Assembly: GCF_052857255.1 (NCBI RefSeq)
Contig: NC_135498.1
Coordinates: 91,272,757 to 91,336,756 of the forward strand
Reading direction: 5' to 3'
Length of the DNA: 64,000 nucleotides
Source: Amblyomma americanum
Taxonomy: Eukaryota > Arthropoda > Arachnida > Ixodida > Ixodidae
Made by a program: the position numbers and the translations under genes. Position 1 is the stretch's first letter, and each line of letters opens with the position of its first letter. Shown here piece by piece: positions 30,926 through 43,669 of this stretch. A model generated the notes under the pieces. That model did no database searches and was not told the origin of the DNA. It worked only from the letters and a program-made list of their open reading frames with translations.

Positions 30926-33900
30926 ACTTACCGATCTAGTAAGTATAAATTGTCCCTGGCGGTAGTAGAAGGAAGCCACAAAAAGTCGGCAAAAGATTTA
31001 GCTTCAAGCGCATGTTCCTTCTTGTTGGATTATAAACACGTTAACTGGCGGGACCGACCTGCAAGTGTCAAGTAGATGACTTCTTTTCCTTTAATATTTT
31101 AATAGGTGTATTTAGTTGCAGGCTGGTTAGGTCAGGTGAAGGCTAGGGAGCAGGATTTTGTTTATTGTTGAAGCAGCCAGCATATTCTCTTATGGTTAGT
31201 GTTAGGTTGGGGCGTGGGAGCCCCACGAACGAGGAACCTCTCAACACGTTTCCTGCAAATGAAGACAAAAGTGTTTATCCCAGCAGATGGAGAGAGAGAG
31301 AAAGGGAGTGAAGAGAAAAGCACTTCGGGTGCCGTCGCTGTGCCGGTGGTCAGAGGGAATAGGGAATCCGTCATTCGATGGGGCACAGGTAGTATTATGG
31401 CAGCCATGCTAGATTTCTCAGAATCGGCAGGCTTGTATGCGCGAAAGATACAGCAGCCCTGCGTCACTTGGTCAGCGAACACGACGTATTAAACCGAGAG
31501 TTAGCATTGTCAGCGCTTATTCTTGTATCTTTCAAATAAAGAACGAATATCATGACCGAAAGTTGGTTATTCCTTATCCGTGTGGCCGACCTCTGCCGTA
31601 AAGAGAGTTTATCTGAGCCGTGTTCGCACGCGGTGTTTGAACCTGTGCACATTCTGATTATTTCTGTGGCAATATTAATGTAGTGAGGATAGGATGGAGT
31701 AAGACATAGGGACTCTGAGGGGTTGGTAAACATAAAGGAAGCGCAATTTGAGTCGGTAGGCGAGGCTGAAGGCGCTGGTTTTATGTGCAGTCGTTGTGTA
31801 TAAGTGCAAGACTGGACATGGTTGACGAAGAAAACGCCACGCAGCAGCGGCGCCAGTGAATGCCCTGGAAGGAGAGATGGCGGAGGAGATTGTGTAGAAA
31901 ACCGGAAACTCGGGGAAAGGTACATTGGCAGAAATGGAGGGGTAAATGGTTACCACAGCCATTGTAAGCGACAATGGAAGGGATCTGCTTTGGCGTGGCC
32001 AGCGAAGATAAGGAAGCAGCTCTAGATTTCTTGAACAGGAAGGGCTATTCATATGCGGTAGATAAGAATCCCGGAAGTGATAGAGAGAAAGGGGAGAAAG
32101 TAAATCCCAGAAAGGAAGTCATGGTCAGAACAAGCTTTGGGAACAGGACAAAAGTTGCTGACTGATAACAGCAAGGGGACACCTGAATTTAGGAGAGGAA
32201 GAAATCAACCGGATGCTTATCGCCAGTGACTCAAAAACGAGGACGTGCGCATGAGCGATAACAGAGCCAGTAAATGATATATGGCGAGTATCAGACGGGA
32301 GTTTCCCCACAAAGGACAGTGAAACCCAATGGGAAATTGAATTCACGGTGGTGAGTCGCGGAGGTAATGCGACAGGTTTAAATTGATCCGCTACGCTCCA
32401 TCCCAGCTTTCCTGATGCTTCGGAAGCCCCATCTAACCGACTAAGATTGGTCACGCAATGTCTTCAACGCACCAGTGCGGATCCACCTTCAACATCTCTA
32501 ACATTCTTGGGCAAAAATTGTGAATATTGTAGGGTATTGTTGCAAAAATATTGAAGGTATTGGACCATTCTTCACGTGTGTAGCAAAGTCTTCCTTTTAG
32601 AGCGTTTCCATCGCTCGCACCGAGCAGTTAATCCTGCAAGAGAAAACCAATAACGAACGCTTTTGACGATTGCAAAAACGTGAATAGAAAAAAAATTCAA
32701 TCCTGCCGACTGGAGAAATGCGGATATATTCATTGTTACAGTGAAATCTTGCAATGTATGAAAAAACAGCGTTCGTAAACTGGTTCTCGTTAAAAATTGC
32801 TTTTGCCCAGAATTGTTGTGCACTAAAGAGGAACCAGAAATCGTCTTTTTAGAGCCAGAACTCGATCTTCACTCTCCGAGCATTGATAGAAACTGCGAAT
32901 TATTGCCCTGTGCGGCCGATTTCCTTAATTTAAATGGGATTAAACGTCCCAGCTCCCGCATTTTTATTTAACTCAACGCTGAAGATAGGAGGAGTCAACA
33001 AACGCGTGTAGTGATTTTGAGCTAGTCCCGTGGCGGCTTCGCTGGTATTTTGCTTTTGGTGTTTCCGTGAATAAATAATTTCAGTCGTAGACGACACAGC
33101 CGGAACTTAGGCCCACGGAAATAAAAAAACTTATGGAAGCACTTTGCCAGCCTAAAGTGCTGCAGGGCGGAAGCCTTTGACCTTGCCGACTGCGAGTCTA
33201 GCTTCGCAGGTTCCCATCCCAGGGGCAGTCCCAAAGTTGTTATTGTTGCTGTTACACCCACACAATGGCATATGCTCACCCAGGGGGATTGGCCATGTAT
33301 TGGGGGGCACAGAGTTTTTCAAATGAATCTGGCTTCTCTGGCGGTGGCGCCACCAGCGCGCGCGCCGTTACCGTGACAACCTTGGGTGTGACGTCACCCT
33401 CTCCCGTCCCTATATCGACGCGTTTGGTTGTTTTCTTTGTTTTTAGCTATAATTGACAGTAATTAATTAACTAATCACTCTACAGTCATCAAACTTGGCG
33501 AGGGGTTATATTTTGTTGCCTCTTTCTGAAGCAATGATCCATTTGTTGCTATCCTGATTAGCTGCGGCGTTATTCGTGGAAGACAGCGTCACACCGGAAG
33601 CGCGAGTATGAGCCATTAAAGGCTTTCGACATAAAATACGCGTGGACTCTGCTTTCGCAGATCACCTCGCCCATTACTACTTATCACTCCGCCGATGGCT
33701 GAGCAGCACGCCTCCACACGGCTGGCTGAGTCCTCCTCTTTTCTGAGGTGAGTTAAAAAAAAACAGTACAATAATTCCAAGTTTCTAAGAAAGCGCGGAG
33801 CATGCAGGTCGACTTTTCGCGGGATAAAGGCGAGGTCAGAATAACTTTTAGTGCATTTTTGAGAGAGATCAAAAGCAAACTGACAAAGAATGTGGCAGGG

Positions 33901-34739
33901 CGTAATCTGGTAATGGTAGCGGCGGGACTGAATGGCGTCCTCAACGGTGACGCATGGTGGTAAGATTAGCTCGGGGTATAAAGGCAATAGCACAGCTGGT
34001 GCAGATCATGGTGTGCACAGAACCGGAAGTGCTATGGACGGAATGAACCAAGGTCGACGGAAGTGGAGATCCAGTGCATGCGTCCGGGTGCGGCCTTACA
34101 CTGAGCAAAAAACAAACAGATCCCAGACGTAGTTAAACGCAAGAATCAAATCTAACGCTCCCTCTTTTGAAACAGATAATCAGTTTAAAGGGCTTTCTTT
34201 TTGCATTATATCGGCAAGCGCAGAAGCAAGATTCTGTGGTAAAAAAGCGTGCAATAAAAATAAGCTTCCACAAGGAAGGAAAACTTGCGCTGCATAACAA
34301 TATTTATAAGGATGCAAAATAAAGGAACACACATTCATACTGCGGTTGTCGAAATGTCTTGTTTTGTACTGCACCGGATACTAGCCATGTAGGCTATCGG
34401 TACAAGCGCTGTGTACAAATATTTCTTGAAAGAGCATATAAAGCTTGCTTGATTGATTGAACACTAAAAGTAAGTATTTTCGCGTGATCTAGGCATGATT
34501 CAGAACGGCTGTTTAAGCCCTCGTACCTAAGACGAACGGTTCCGCGGCACAGATACTTTTCTGATGGAGACGATCATTTAACGATTGAATGTCAACCTCA
34601 AACCAGTCTTTTACGAATCATATAGTATAGATGCACTCAATGACTGGTTCTGCCGAGGGGCGAGCGCATGGTCAGGAAGACGCAGTAGCTCGTGTTACAC
34701 CATGAAGCAAGCTCTTTGCATGCGCTTGAAAGTTCCCAT
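30926..34739. other. No recognisable gene
   Basis: Antisense frames of 125-153 codons at 31,464-32,052 lack domains. Contains reversed copies of repeats seen at 10.3 and 12.2 kb (32,560-33,010). A retroelement-like tail ATAAAGCTTGCTTGATTGATTGA lies at about 34,438. Confidence 0.45.
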
Positions 34740-35215
34740 TGCGAAACGCGGCGAACATTCCGGACATGAAGGTGACATCAAGGCTGAGGGAATCGGGGGC
34801 ACAACGGACTTCAACACAGCGCAGGTGCGGAACAGGTTGGGGAGAAGAGAATCGGATAGGGCAGCTAAGGAATTACCGGGAATGCTGCAGAGCTGAAGAA
34901 AGAGGGGATTTCCTCCTCCTTTCCCCAATCTCGCCAATGATTGGCTGTGAAGGTCACGTGGAAACCCTTGCTTTACGTGCACACCAATTCTGTCGGCTCA
35001 TTGTGTTGTCTCTGTGACGGTGTGTTCGTGTTGTTGCAGCTGCTGTCTTGTCTTCCTAGCTCCGTCATGGTGCTGAACGACAACCAGGCTGAGGCGCTGG
35101 CCGTCCTCAAGATCCAGGAGCTGCGTCGTCGAGGGGACCTGCGCAAGTGGCTGTTCCTCGTGAAGCTGCTCAGGTTCACCAGCAGGATCCGGCACAACTG
35201 GGAAATGGACTGATT
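34740..35215 (+). repeat. Unknown dispersed repeat, copy B (inverted relative to copy A)
   Basis: Shares with copy A the GGGGGCACAACGG segment, the CACGTGG/CCCTTGCT segment, the TGTGACGGTGTGTTCGTGTT segment and the 48-aa ORF, in the same order but on the plus strand. Spacing between blocks differs through indels. Confidence 0.45.
35067..35213 (+). CDS. 48-aa conserved small ORF, copy B
   Basis: ATG (GTCATGG) at 35067, TGA at 35211-35213. It encodes MVLNDNQAEALAVLKIQE, then LRRRGDLRKWLFLVKLLRF, then a tail ending NWEMD. Seven of 48 residues differ from copy A, mostly at the two ends, while the middle 30 residues are nearly invariant. It lies in the opposite orientation to copy A, about 5.3 kb away. 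The conserved upstream segment suggests that promoter and leader were duplicated together with the ORF. Function unknown. Confidence 0.45.
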   Translation: MVLNDNQAEALAVLKIQELRRRGDLRKWLFLVKLLRFTSRIRHNWEMD

Positions 35216-36128
35216 CCTTTTTTTTAACCTCTTTCTTTATTTGCAGCCGCTAATCATTTGCCTCTATTCTATACTTTTCGAGTCACTCATTTATGCGCGC
35301 ATCGGTATTGCAGTCATGCAGGCAGGGAAAATCTCAAAATTTGTGACCCTCATCTTGAGGGCCACTACTTATTTTTCTGTTGCATGTTGCCTCAGGACTT
35401 AATTTTTCACGCCACTATAGTGGTAAACCTACAGCAGTTAGTGCCCCTTAGTCGTGTCTCAGTTGTGTAGGTAGTTAACGCAACAACTTGGATATCCCGA
35501 TGATAACTGATGCTTAAAAACAAAACTGGAAGCGGAAAGTTTTTCTCAAGAACGAAGGCGTGAATGACCGCGATCAGTTTTAACCGTAGACTTGCAGACG
35601 TGCACATTCCGAACAACTTCATTGTTCTTATTTAATGTTTTTTTCTGTAAAGAGCATCTATCTGACTTACTCTTTAACTACTTACGCAGGCAAAGCCGGT
35701 GACATTGACAATGGCACCTTAACATTCTCTGTAATTTGTTGCGTTGCACCCCTGCCTGATAATTACTATATTCTACGTGCTAAAGCACTGCTAGGTATAC
35801 AGTTTAAGCTAAGCCAGAACAGCTTTGCGTTCAGTGACGTAAATTGCTGGGCACTTGAGCAACTGATGCCAGAGAGCAAAACCTGAAATAATTTGCAGGA
35901 CCGAAGAAAATCAGGAACCCGCACGCTACCACTGAGCGTCGACCTGATTACCATTCAGCAGACATAGAATAGCTACCTCGCGCATGCGCAGTTCGGTTCT
36001 TAAGCTGGTACTAATTACAACTAGAAATTTAGAGCGTGCACCTGTCTTCTTAACCGTTTGTTTCTTCCCTTCCCTCTCGCGCAGTTAAAAAGCGGAAATC
36101 TACGTTGCGGTTTAGTACCGTAGACACA

Positions 36129-39100
36129 TTTAGTTGGGCGCACGCAGTAAGCTTGCGTACGCATCTTTTACTGCGTTGCGTACGCTGTGAATAGTTTAAA
36201 CACGATTCTTTTAGTTGGCCGTTCCGTAGCGTCCCTCCTTCGAACGTGTAAACAGAAGCGCCATGTAGTGACAAGACGCCAAAGCACATGAACGCTGGGA
36301 TGCAGAAATTTTAATCCGTAACGAAGGCGGCTGCATTGCGAGTTATTTTTTTTCTTCCAAGAAGAAAAACTGTGCAAGTAGAAGAAAATGAAACAACTGA
36401 CTAAAACCCAGAGAAGTGCTTCGCCAGGTCACAGTGTTCTAGAAGATTTTGTAGTGGAAAAAGCGGCGCTCTCCACGTGAGGGTTTAGACGCTGTTGCCG
36501 CGGCGCGGCGCTGGCGTAGACACCTGAAGCAGAAACAGCGCGTCGTCTGTACGCACGCTGCGCGGCTACGAACATTCGCGCTGTTTTTTTATGGCTTTAT
36601 AACATAAGTATCTCAATGTTTTAATGCATCACCGCTTGGCTGCCAATGGAGATGAAAGAAACGAATGAATATGTATGTTTAACCTTTCAAAGAGAAATCA
36701 GTGGCTGTGTTTCAGTGATGGCGCCAACGGGAGGCAAGGCATGGCGGCCGCAACCTGGAATGTTTGCCCGGCGCTCCTTTCTGTCACTGGAGGAATTGAT
36801 TTGGTTCGGTCACAAGCACCCAAGCGGCTTAATATTCGCGTTGTGTTATGTGAAACCAATATACCACTGTCTCAATGCCGCAATGTGTTCTTTTTGTTTT
36901 GTATTGAAGAGGAACAATGCCCAAAATTAACTCCCCCTTCGACGTATGCCACTCCCATAGGATATCCTGGGCAGCCCTTGGAATGTTAAAACCATAACCT
37001 ACAACTTTTGGCTGCAAGTTTGTTCTACTTGAAAAAAAAAGGCAACTGTCAATATTGGTTTTTACGTCGTTTTGTTTCATTATTTTTTTTTCTGAAAGGT
37101 CAGGTGGAATATCTTCCAGACGAAAAAGCGTTTAAACGATGATTCCTCAAGTGCCTTTTACTGTTTCGCTCACTCGTTGAGGTTCACAACACAGGACACC
37201 GAATCCTTGATTTTTTTCCTATGCAATAATTCACCACCGTTCTGACTGTAGTTTTGTTCGTGAAAATTTTATAATGCTATTAAAATATCATGCGCTCAAG
37301 TCGTTCTTATAACGCAACAAGGAGATTTTACAGCTACCCTTCCATTGTTGGCCATCTCATGGCTGATGGAACGGGCGGATGTAGCATCAGCTGCATGGGA
37401 GTACGACGCCCACTATTTAATGATGGCCATTTATGCAAATCGCCTTATAGTGCGCGATTTTATACCCATCGTGTCAGTGCTTATTCTTTGTTCAAGCTCC
37501 CTTATATAGGTTGTGCCTTTAATTATGATGGCCAACCCATACTGTTGCTGGTTCTTCTAGCTAATACCAGCTTCTCAAAGCTTTGTTTTTCACTACGGTG
37601 TAATTAATTAATGCAGACCTTATAATTGAGTTACATGTCGCTCCTGTCTAATTTTAGAAATTACTGTTTTTCAAATTTAAGTTAAACGTTAACGTAACTA
37701 CAAGCCAAATAAATGCAGTTTTATAATTATTAAATGCTAAGTTTTGATGCAGTTAACAACGCAACGTTCGAGCTTCCGCTCTTGATAGAGCATTCATTTC
37801 GTGCTTGCACGTACATTCTCAGATGGCACATATTCACTAATAAAATAACAGCCGTTATGTTCACAGGATACATATATGCAGAAAACTGCCCGTTCCCTCG
37901 TTTTAGTGGTGCTCAAGCGATGGAAAGAGTGCTTCAAAGGGAGCGTGGCCAGACTTTGAGAGCTGATCATTGATCACTAATAGTGGCCGCCTTACCATAG
38001 AAATAACTGAAACCATTCAAATTACTTCTGCCGCATCAGCGAGCCCCCTCTCATTCTCAGAGAAAAAGAAATGTCGTTTCTTTTCGCGTCGGCGGACGTA
38101 GGTCTCTAATCTGTTTCTTTCTTCGCATACCAGCCTTTCCTACTTAATGAGCACTTGCTTTATTGTATTTTTTCGCGCTTCCCTTTTCTTTCGCCGCCGT
38201 GTTTGATGACTGATCAATGGTTGTAGTGCGCGCTCGGCTGCTGGCCCGACAGATTCGTGTTGGATCCCGGCCATAGCGGTCGCATATTTAGATGGAGGCG
38301 AAGTGCTACAAAGGCACGCATGTACTGTGCGATGTCAGTGCACATTAAAGAACGTACCCCAGGAGTTCGAAATTATGCAGAGTGGCTACGGCGTCCTTCG
38401 TAACCCGAGTCACTTGTCCCAATAGCGACTCAGGATTCGAGGTGAAACCCCAGGCTGAACCCCATAAGACCGATCGAAACGTTTCATTTAATCTTCTTCA
38501 ACACCTTCGTTCGTTCCCTTTACTCTTCGTTTACACCCTTTCATTCCTGCTTTACCATCGTTTCGCGCTATTTCCGAGTGGTTTCACCTTTATTTCATTC
38601 CGCCAATCTTCTTCCACCTCCTCCTCGAGCTTCACTGCTTATCGCTTGTAATTCTTCGTCACGTTTGCACGCGTTCGCTGACCGCCTACTTGCTCTGCAG
38701 TGCTCTTCCCTGCCCCAGATGATTTTTTGCTCCATGTGCCTTTGGTTGGCAATGCATCCTCAGGGTGCCCCACTAAGCGAAATGTTCGCGGTCGGCTGGG
38801 TGGGCAGTAGTACCCGCCTTTTGTAGGCTTTTTGCATATGTTTATGTCTCCGAGGTACGCGCTTACCCGCTTTTATTATCCCAACTCGCTTACAGCGTCA
38901 CCCTTTCCCAACGACGACGCTCAAACTCGCTGAGTGCAACGACGCAGCAACGCAGACGGCCGGCATTTCCCCTCCAGTATTCGACGGCAGTGCCGCGCGC
39001 GGCCAACCGCTTTTTTTCTTTTGCTTTAGCGCCTCCCATCGAAACCCGCTTCGCTCTTGCCACTACAAGTCCTAGAACACTGTAACCAGGTGCCATTGCT

Positions 39101-39480
39101 ACGAGGAAAACACAGTCCATTTAGTGAGGCCTAACAGCTTGAAAATCGCCGAATTATCTGAAAAACAGGGGTCAGTTATCGAATACACCTCTACGTGTAA
39201 GCGAGTGTGTTCGAAATAAAAGCGAACCGCTTCCATGTGAACGAGCTATCCCGTCGAATAATGTAGCGGCGACTTGTATTTATTCTGAAGCGGGCGAACT
39301 GGGCGCCGCCATCTTGTCAACGCATCCCTAACGTGCCAGTTGCGCGTAGCGCGCGCACGCAATGACACGATACGTGCGTACGCACTCAAGCGGCCCAGCG
39401 GTGCGGAACGTTCTGCACATGCGCACTCGCGACCATCAAAGCTCCTGCGTACGTAAGCCTGTTGCGTACGGCCAACTAAA
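36129..39480. repeat. 35-bp inverted repeat pair enclosing 3.35 kb
   Basis: TTTAGTTGGGCGCACGCAGT... at 36129-36163 and its reverse complement at 39446-39480 agree at 29 of 35 positions. A third partial copy (TTTTAGTTGGCCGTTCCG) lies at 36208. No transposase is visible between them. Either ends of two MITEs of one family or the ends of a long non-autonomous element. Confidence 0.5.
38225..38455 (+). mobile_element. Second tRNA-derived SINE family, copy 4
   Basis: Head fragment from GTAGTGCGCGCTCGGCTGCTGGCCCGACAGATTCG, B box TTGGATCCCGG, body with GTACTGTGCGATGTCAGTGCACATTAAAGAA, 3' part AGCGACTCAGGATTCGAGGTGAAACCCC. Confidence 0.65.
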
Positions 39481-40289
39481 AGGGTCTAGTAAATCCACGT
39501 GCGCATGTATGTTTGTTATTCGTACAGGCTCACAGCAAGAGAAACCGCTTTAGAGGCTCCCTTGCATAACCCCGCCTGCACTGTGCCATAATGTGGAATG
39601 CTGAATTCATATCAACATGATATTTTACAAAAAAAAAATCGAAAACCTGGTCTCTCAGTTTAATTATCTTTTTTTTTTCCTTTGGAGTGGCTTTTAACGT
39701 GAAGCCTCATAAAAGCAGCGATCACTGAAGCATAGAAATACGCTTATAGCAGATCTCGACCTCCAAGTAGCTTGGTTATCAAAATCGACATAGCACAGTG
39801 CCTAATCCGCTTATCACCACCTAATCTCCCATTCATCTTTTCTGAAAGCGATAGGCGGATTAGGCATGACCTTGCAGGCACCTTTCTGATTAGGAAATCA
39901 AGTGACGCCTAAGATGCTGGCGCGTGGTCTGGGCCTAAATGTGAGCGACAAAGTGTTGCCTTCCGGAAATTATTGTTTTCTGCCGTCGCAGAAATATTCA
40001 CGCACATACCATTTATGAATCTACAGAGAAACATGCCAGCCAGGAAAGAAACTGGCATGCATTCGGCGGGCCTATCCGACGGAGATAGCAAAAATTAGTC
40101 TTTAATTTCCCTTTGCATGATATAACACATCATAGGCATTTCTTTAAATCGAACTTTATTTGACGCTTGTTCTTCTAATCCATCCCTGATATCCACTATC
40201 CGTCGACACTCGGTTCAAATGGGGCCCCTCTCCTCAGTTCACTTTCTTCATTACCTTCCACGGTAGCTACTGCCCGGATCGTTCCCACG

Positions 40290-40360
40290 GCAACGGTCGC
40301 CCAGTAGTTAGGGCGCTCGGCTACTGATCCAGGGTACACGGGTTCAATCCCTTTTATTCG
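40290..40360 (+). mobile_element. SINE head fragment
   Basis: GTCGCCCAGTAGTTAGGGCGCTCGGCTACTGATCCAGGGTACACGGGTTCAATCCC: A and B box region of the Ruka-type head without a body. Confidence 0.6.
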
Positions 40361-41801
40361 TCCTCTCAGAAAATGTAAAAACAACATAATAGAGAGATTG
40401 AGCCCGGAGCACCAACGCTTTGCCAGGCTTAACGCCGCCTGGCAAAGCCTGCCCCGGTCCTGCACCGCGGCCGAGCGGTCACTATAAACAAGCCGGACGT
40501 GCATCGTGTCCAGTCACTGTGCATTACGCGCACGGCTCACTACTCTAGCGCCTGGGATGGGCACCCATCGGCAACAGATTCGGCAAACTGCCACGCAGAG
40601 CGACCCGGTGCGCATGTCAGCCGTTTAGGACTTGACGCAGCGCCGTTCCCAGGTACCAGTGGTGATGTTGCTGTAGGCGCTGCAAAGAGCGAATCGCCGT
40701 CCAGCGCGCGGGGGAGGGGGTCAAGTAAAGAGAATGAAAATTAAATACATACATTGGAGAGGGCTTCAAAAGGGATGTAAAACAACGGCGCCATGCCAGT
40801 TCTGCCTTTTGACACGACACAGAAGGAGTTGTTGAATGCACATTCATGGATCTTGCCTCTTAGTGAGCACATAACTATAAGCATTCTGCACGCTTCTCGA
40901 TTTCCATAGCCTCTTCATGGACCCAAACATCTCTATGGTCCCTCTATGGTCCCCCTCCACCGCTCCGTGGAGGGTGGGGACGTCCTTTGAAATGGTCAGA
41001 GCCGCCTCGGCAAAAGCGCCAGCCATGTTTATGCTCACTCCCGCCTGCGTCAGTTCACGTTCGGCGGCCTGTTTCCCCAAGATTGCAATTTTTCTTGGCC
41101 GCAAGACGAGGAAGACATGCCGCGCTGTTGCTTTACAGTGTCTAGAATATTCTAGGCACTACAGTTGCGTGCACAGATAACTCCCGAAATGGCTGGAGAA
41201 TGTTTGCGTTTCCGAGAGATGCGGGAAAAAAAAAAAGCTCCTGTGGACTGTAAAGGTGAAACGTGACAAGTGGAAGCCGGCCAAAGCTCTTTGTTTCTTT
41301 TCCTTGCTGCTTGCCCCACAGTTACGTGTACTGCTTTAAATTAATACTCAACGTCTGTGCATAAAAGGGCGTTAGAGTTTTTATAGGCAAGCGTTTCTAT
41401 TTCGCGCATGATACTAGGTACGCTCTAGCCCTCTACCGCTCGCAATTTGTTTTCCTAAAGGTGCAAATGTCTTTGCTATTGATCGAAATGGATAAGAAAG
41501 CGAGCCCATCAGGGATCGTTACACCCTAGCGTTTATCCGATGTTCTGAAGATGACAGGTAAATGCACGAAGGCTGCGCGACAAAGTATTCAAGTTTAAGA
41601 TTCAGCCGGTTGAGCTGCAATATAATAACATCTAAATATTTCGAGTTCTTTATTTTTATCTCCGGTATGGTAATTAGTAGTTCTAATACTAGACCAGTGA
41701 TTGTTTTATACACCATTTGCAAAATTCCGAATGCCAACCTTCCTGAGCAGCACTGTACCTTCACCACGGCGGCCCGGCCTAGAAGTTGGGTGCAGCTCTG
41801 T

Positions 41802-42533
41802 CATCATCATCATCATCATCATCAGCCTTACTACACCCACTGCAGGGCAAAGGCCTCTCCCATGTCTCTCCAATTAACCATATCCTTTGCCAGCTGCATC
41901 CACCCTTTGCCTGCAAACTTCTTAATCTCATCCGCCCATCTAACCTTCTGCCGCCCCCTGCTACGCTTACTTTCTCTTGGAACCCACTCCGTTACCCTTA
42001 AAGACCAGCGGTTATCTTGCCTTCGCATTACATGCCCTGCCCAAGCCCATTTCTTTCTCTTGATTTCGTCTAGGATGTCATTAACCCGTGTTTGTTCCCT
42101 CACCCACTCTGCCCGCTTCCGATCTCTTAACGTTACACCTACCATTTTTCTTTCCATGGCTTGCTGCGTTGTCCTTAATTTAAGCTGAACTCTTTTCGTT
42201 AGCCTCCACGTTTCTGCCCCGTAGGTGAGTACCGGTAAGATTATGCTGTTGTACACTTTCCTCTTGAGGGAAATTGGTAAACTGCCACTCATGATCTGCG
42301 AGAATTTGCCATATGCGCTCCACCCCATTCTTATACTTCTAGTTATCTCCCTCTCATGATCCGGATCAGCTGTCACTACCTGCCCTAAGTAGACGCATTC
42401 CGGCACAATTTCTAGGCTCTCGCTGCCAATTGTGAACTGTTGTTCCCTTGCTAGGCTGTTGAACATTACCTTGGTTTTCTGCATGTTAATTTTTAGACCC
42501 AGCTCTGTATTAATGCGAAATTCTTTCATGGCT
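41802..42533 (-). mobile_element. RTE-type LINE, 5'-truncated 3' end
   Basis: Minus-strand ORF of 232 codons: LGLKINMQKTKVMFN, CVYLGQVVTAD (the YLG block after the RT palm), ILPVLTYGAETW, and a basic region with KWAWAGHVMRR and GRQKVRWADEIKK. These are hallmarks of RTE/BovB-clade C-termini. It ends after the stop with (ATG)n (41802-41825), the usual microsatellite 3' end of RTE elements. The ORF is open over its remaining length. The endonuclease and the RT fingers and palm are lost by 5' truncation at about 42533. Confidence 0.82.
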
Positions 42534-43396
42534 CATGATCGCGACCCCGTCCGTCCAGCCGTTACGCTCTTGCGTCATTGGTAGTTCACTGCTCACGCGC
42601 GAGGTGGCGCCACCGGCGCGCGCGCCGCCTCCGCGCCAAACGCCTCGCGGCTGTCGACCGAGTGGGCTGTCGCGCAACCTTCCTCTTAGCGCTCGCTTCA
42701 ATGCAGTTTCAGAATGCGGGAAAACGCAGGCGTACTACTTCCCCAGCTACGCAGCGACCGAAGGTCAGTGAACGAATGCGTCGGCGTCGGCTTAATGCTT
42801 CGTTCCGTCCGCCACACTATAGCTGTCAATCAAGTGGCGTCCACTCTATAAAAAAAAAATCCTTGCGCACGGCGGGATTCGAACCACCATCCTTCCGTTC
42901 CGCAGCCGCGCGTGCTAACGACTACTCAACTTACTTCCTTACTCTTTCTTTACTGCATGGAAATAGTACCGAAAAGAAAAGTCCACAGAAAAGTCTACAG
43001 TATCCGTTTTTTGCCTGTGGAGAAAAACAGTGTTGTGCCATATGATCCATTTATGTTGCTGGGACTAGTCTGTGGAAGAGTCGCATGATGGACCGCCACG
43101 CTGAATCACCTCGGTCGTCTAAATCTTTGTTTCGTGAACAATGCGCTTTGGTGCGGCGTGGATATGCTGGCCTGCAATAGCCGCCTAGCTCGCTCCCCTA
43201 TCTGGATGCATGTGTGTGCCTCCCAGACTTTTGATGTTTTGGAAGGAATGGATACGCAGGGGTAAGGTGGTCTGGTGTTTTCTTGTACGCCACTTCCTGC
43301 CAACGCATATGTTGTAATAATTGTACTTAAATAGCACCTTAACCAGGCATCAGTGGCACCGCACTTTAGGTCAACAAAGTGCCCCCATGAACTTTT
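42534..43396. other. GC-rich DNA with a tRNA-like fragment
   Basis: Contains GGTGGCGCCACCGGCGCGCGCGCC at 42,602, a motif also present at about 33,340 (GGTGGCGCCACCAGCGCGCGCGCC). This suggests a shared MITE-like repeat whose limits I could not fix. Confidence 0.35.
42848..42930 (-). mobile_element. tRNA-like fragment (probable SINE head)
   Basis: Minus strand: GTTGAGTAGTCGTTAGCACGCG with A-box features and GGTGGTTCGAATCCCGCCGTGC with a perfect B box. A matching 5' acceptor strand is absent. Confidence 0.4.
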
Positions 43397-43669
43397 TTCA
43401 ATATTTTAAGCCTCATACCACTTTTCTTATGAAACTAGAACTTGTACGTGCTAACCCAGAGCTCGAAAAAGAAAGGGAGCTAAAGCTCGCGCCAGAACTT
43501 TCTGAAGCACATGTTTCCTTAGGACATTTCACAAGGGTGAATGTGGGACTAGCAGTGTACTTTTTCAGAGAGACCCCCGCTGCAATCCGGTACTTGATGA
43601 AAGAACAAATACTGAAGCATGAAGCCGAAACCACAGCATGGTTTTTAGAACTTGTATGGAAGTGGTATA
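43397..43669 (+). pseudogene. P-element/THAP9-like transposase remnant next to the ISL2EU-like element
   Basis: An open stretch encodes ...LKLAPELSEAHVSLGHF, then VNVGLAVYFFRETPAAIRYL and ETTAWFLELVWKWY. This pattern (KLT..H..P..F.KM.V..A...F...VA.AL.... TA.F...... WF) resembles the middle of P-element/THAP9-type transposases, as I recall that family. It stops exactly where the ISL2EU-like terminal repeat begins. The sequence right of the element does not obviously continue it, so the remnant was either already truncated or lost its other half. No terminal repeats of a P element were found. Alternative: a chance ORF of 135 codons. Confidence 0.45.

Larger units (their letters stand above)
35216..41801. 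other. Gene-poor stretch
   Basis: Apart from the inverted repeat pair, one SINE copy (38.2 kb) and a SINE head (40.3 kb), nothing is recognised. 35,216-38,000 is AT-rich with only short frames. Confidence 0.45.

Noticed and set aside
31464..32052. Two antisense frames of 153 and 125 codons
   Set aside because: No domain, no splice context, and they overlap each other in different frames.
41562..42188. 208-codon plus-strand frame with a His run
   Set aside because: It is the complement of the RTE-type LINE ORF and its (ATG)n tail. The His run is the antisense of that microsatellite.
33301..42640. GGTGGCGCCACC-GCGCGCGCGCC motif at 33.34 and 42.60 kb as a regulatory site
   Set aside because: Only two occurrences with different surroundings. 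More likely a shared fragment of a GC-rich MITE, but the borders could not be found.
26625..42930. Possible functional tRNA genes at 26.65 and 42.85 kb
   Set aside because: A and B boxes are visible but acceptor stems do not pair and anticodon loops are not normal. They are relics of tRNA-derived repeats.
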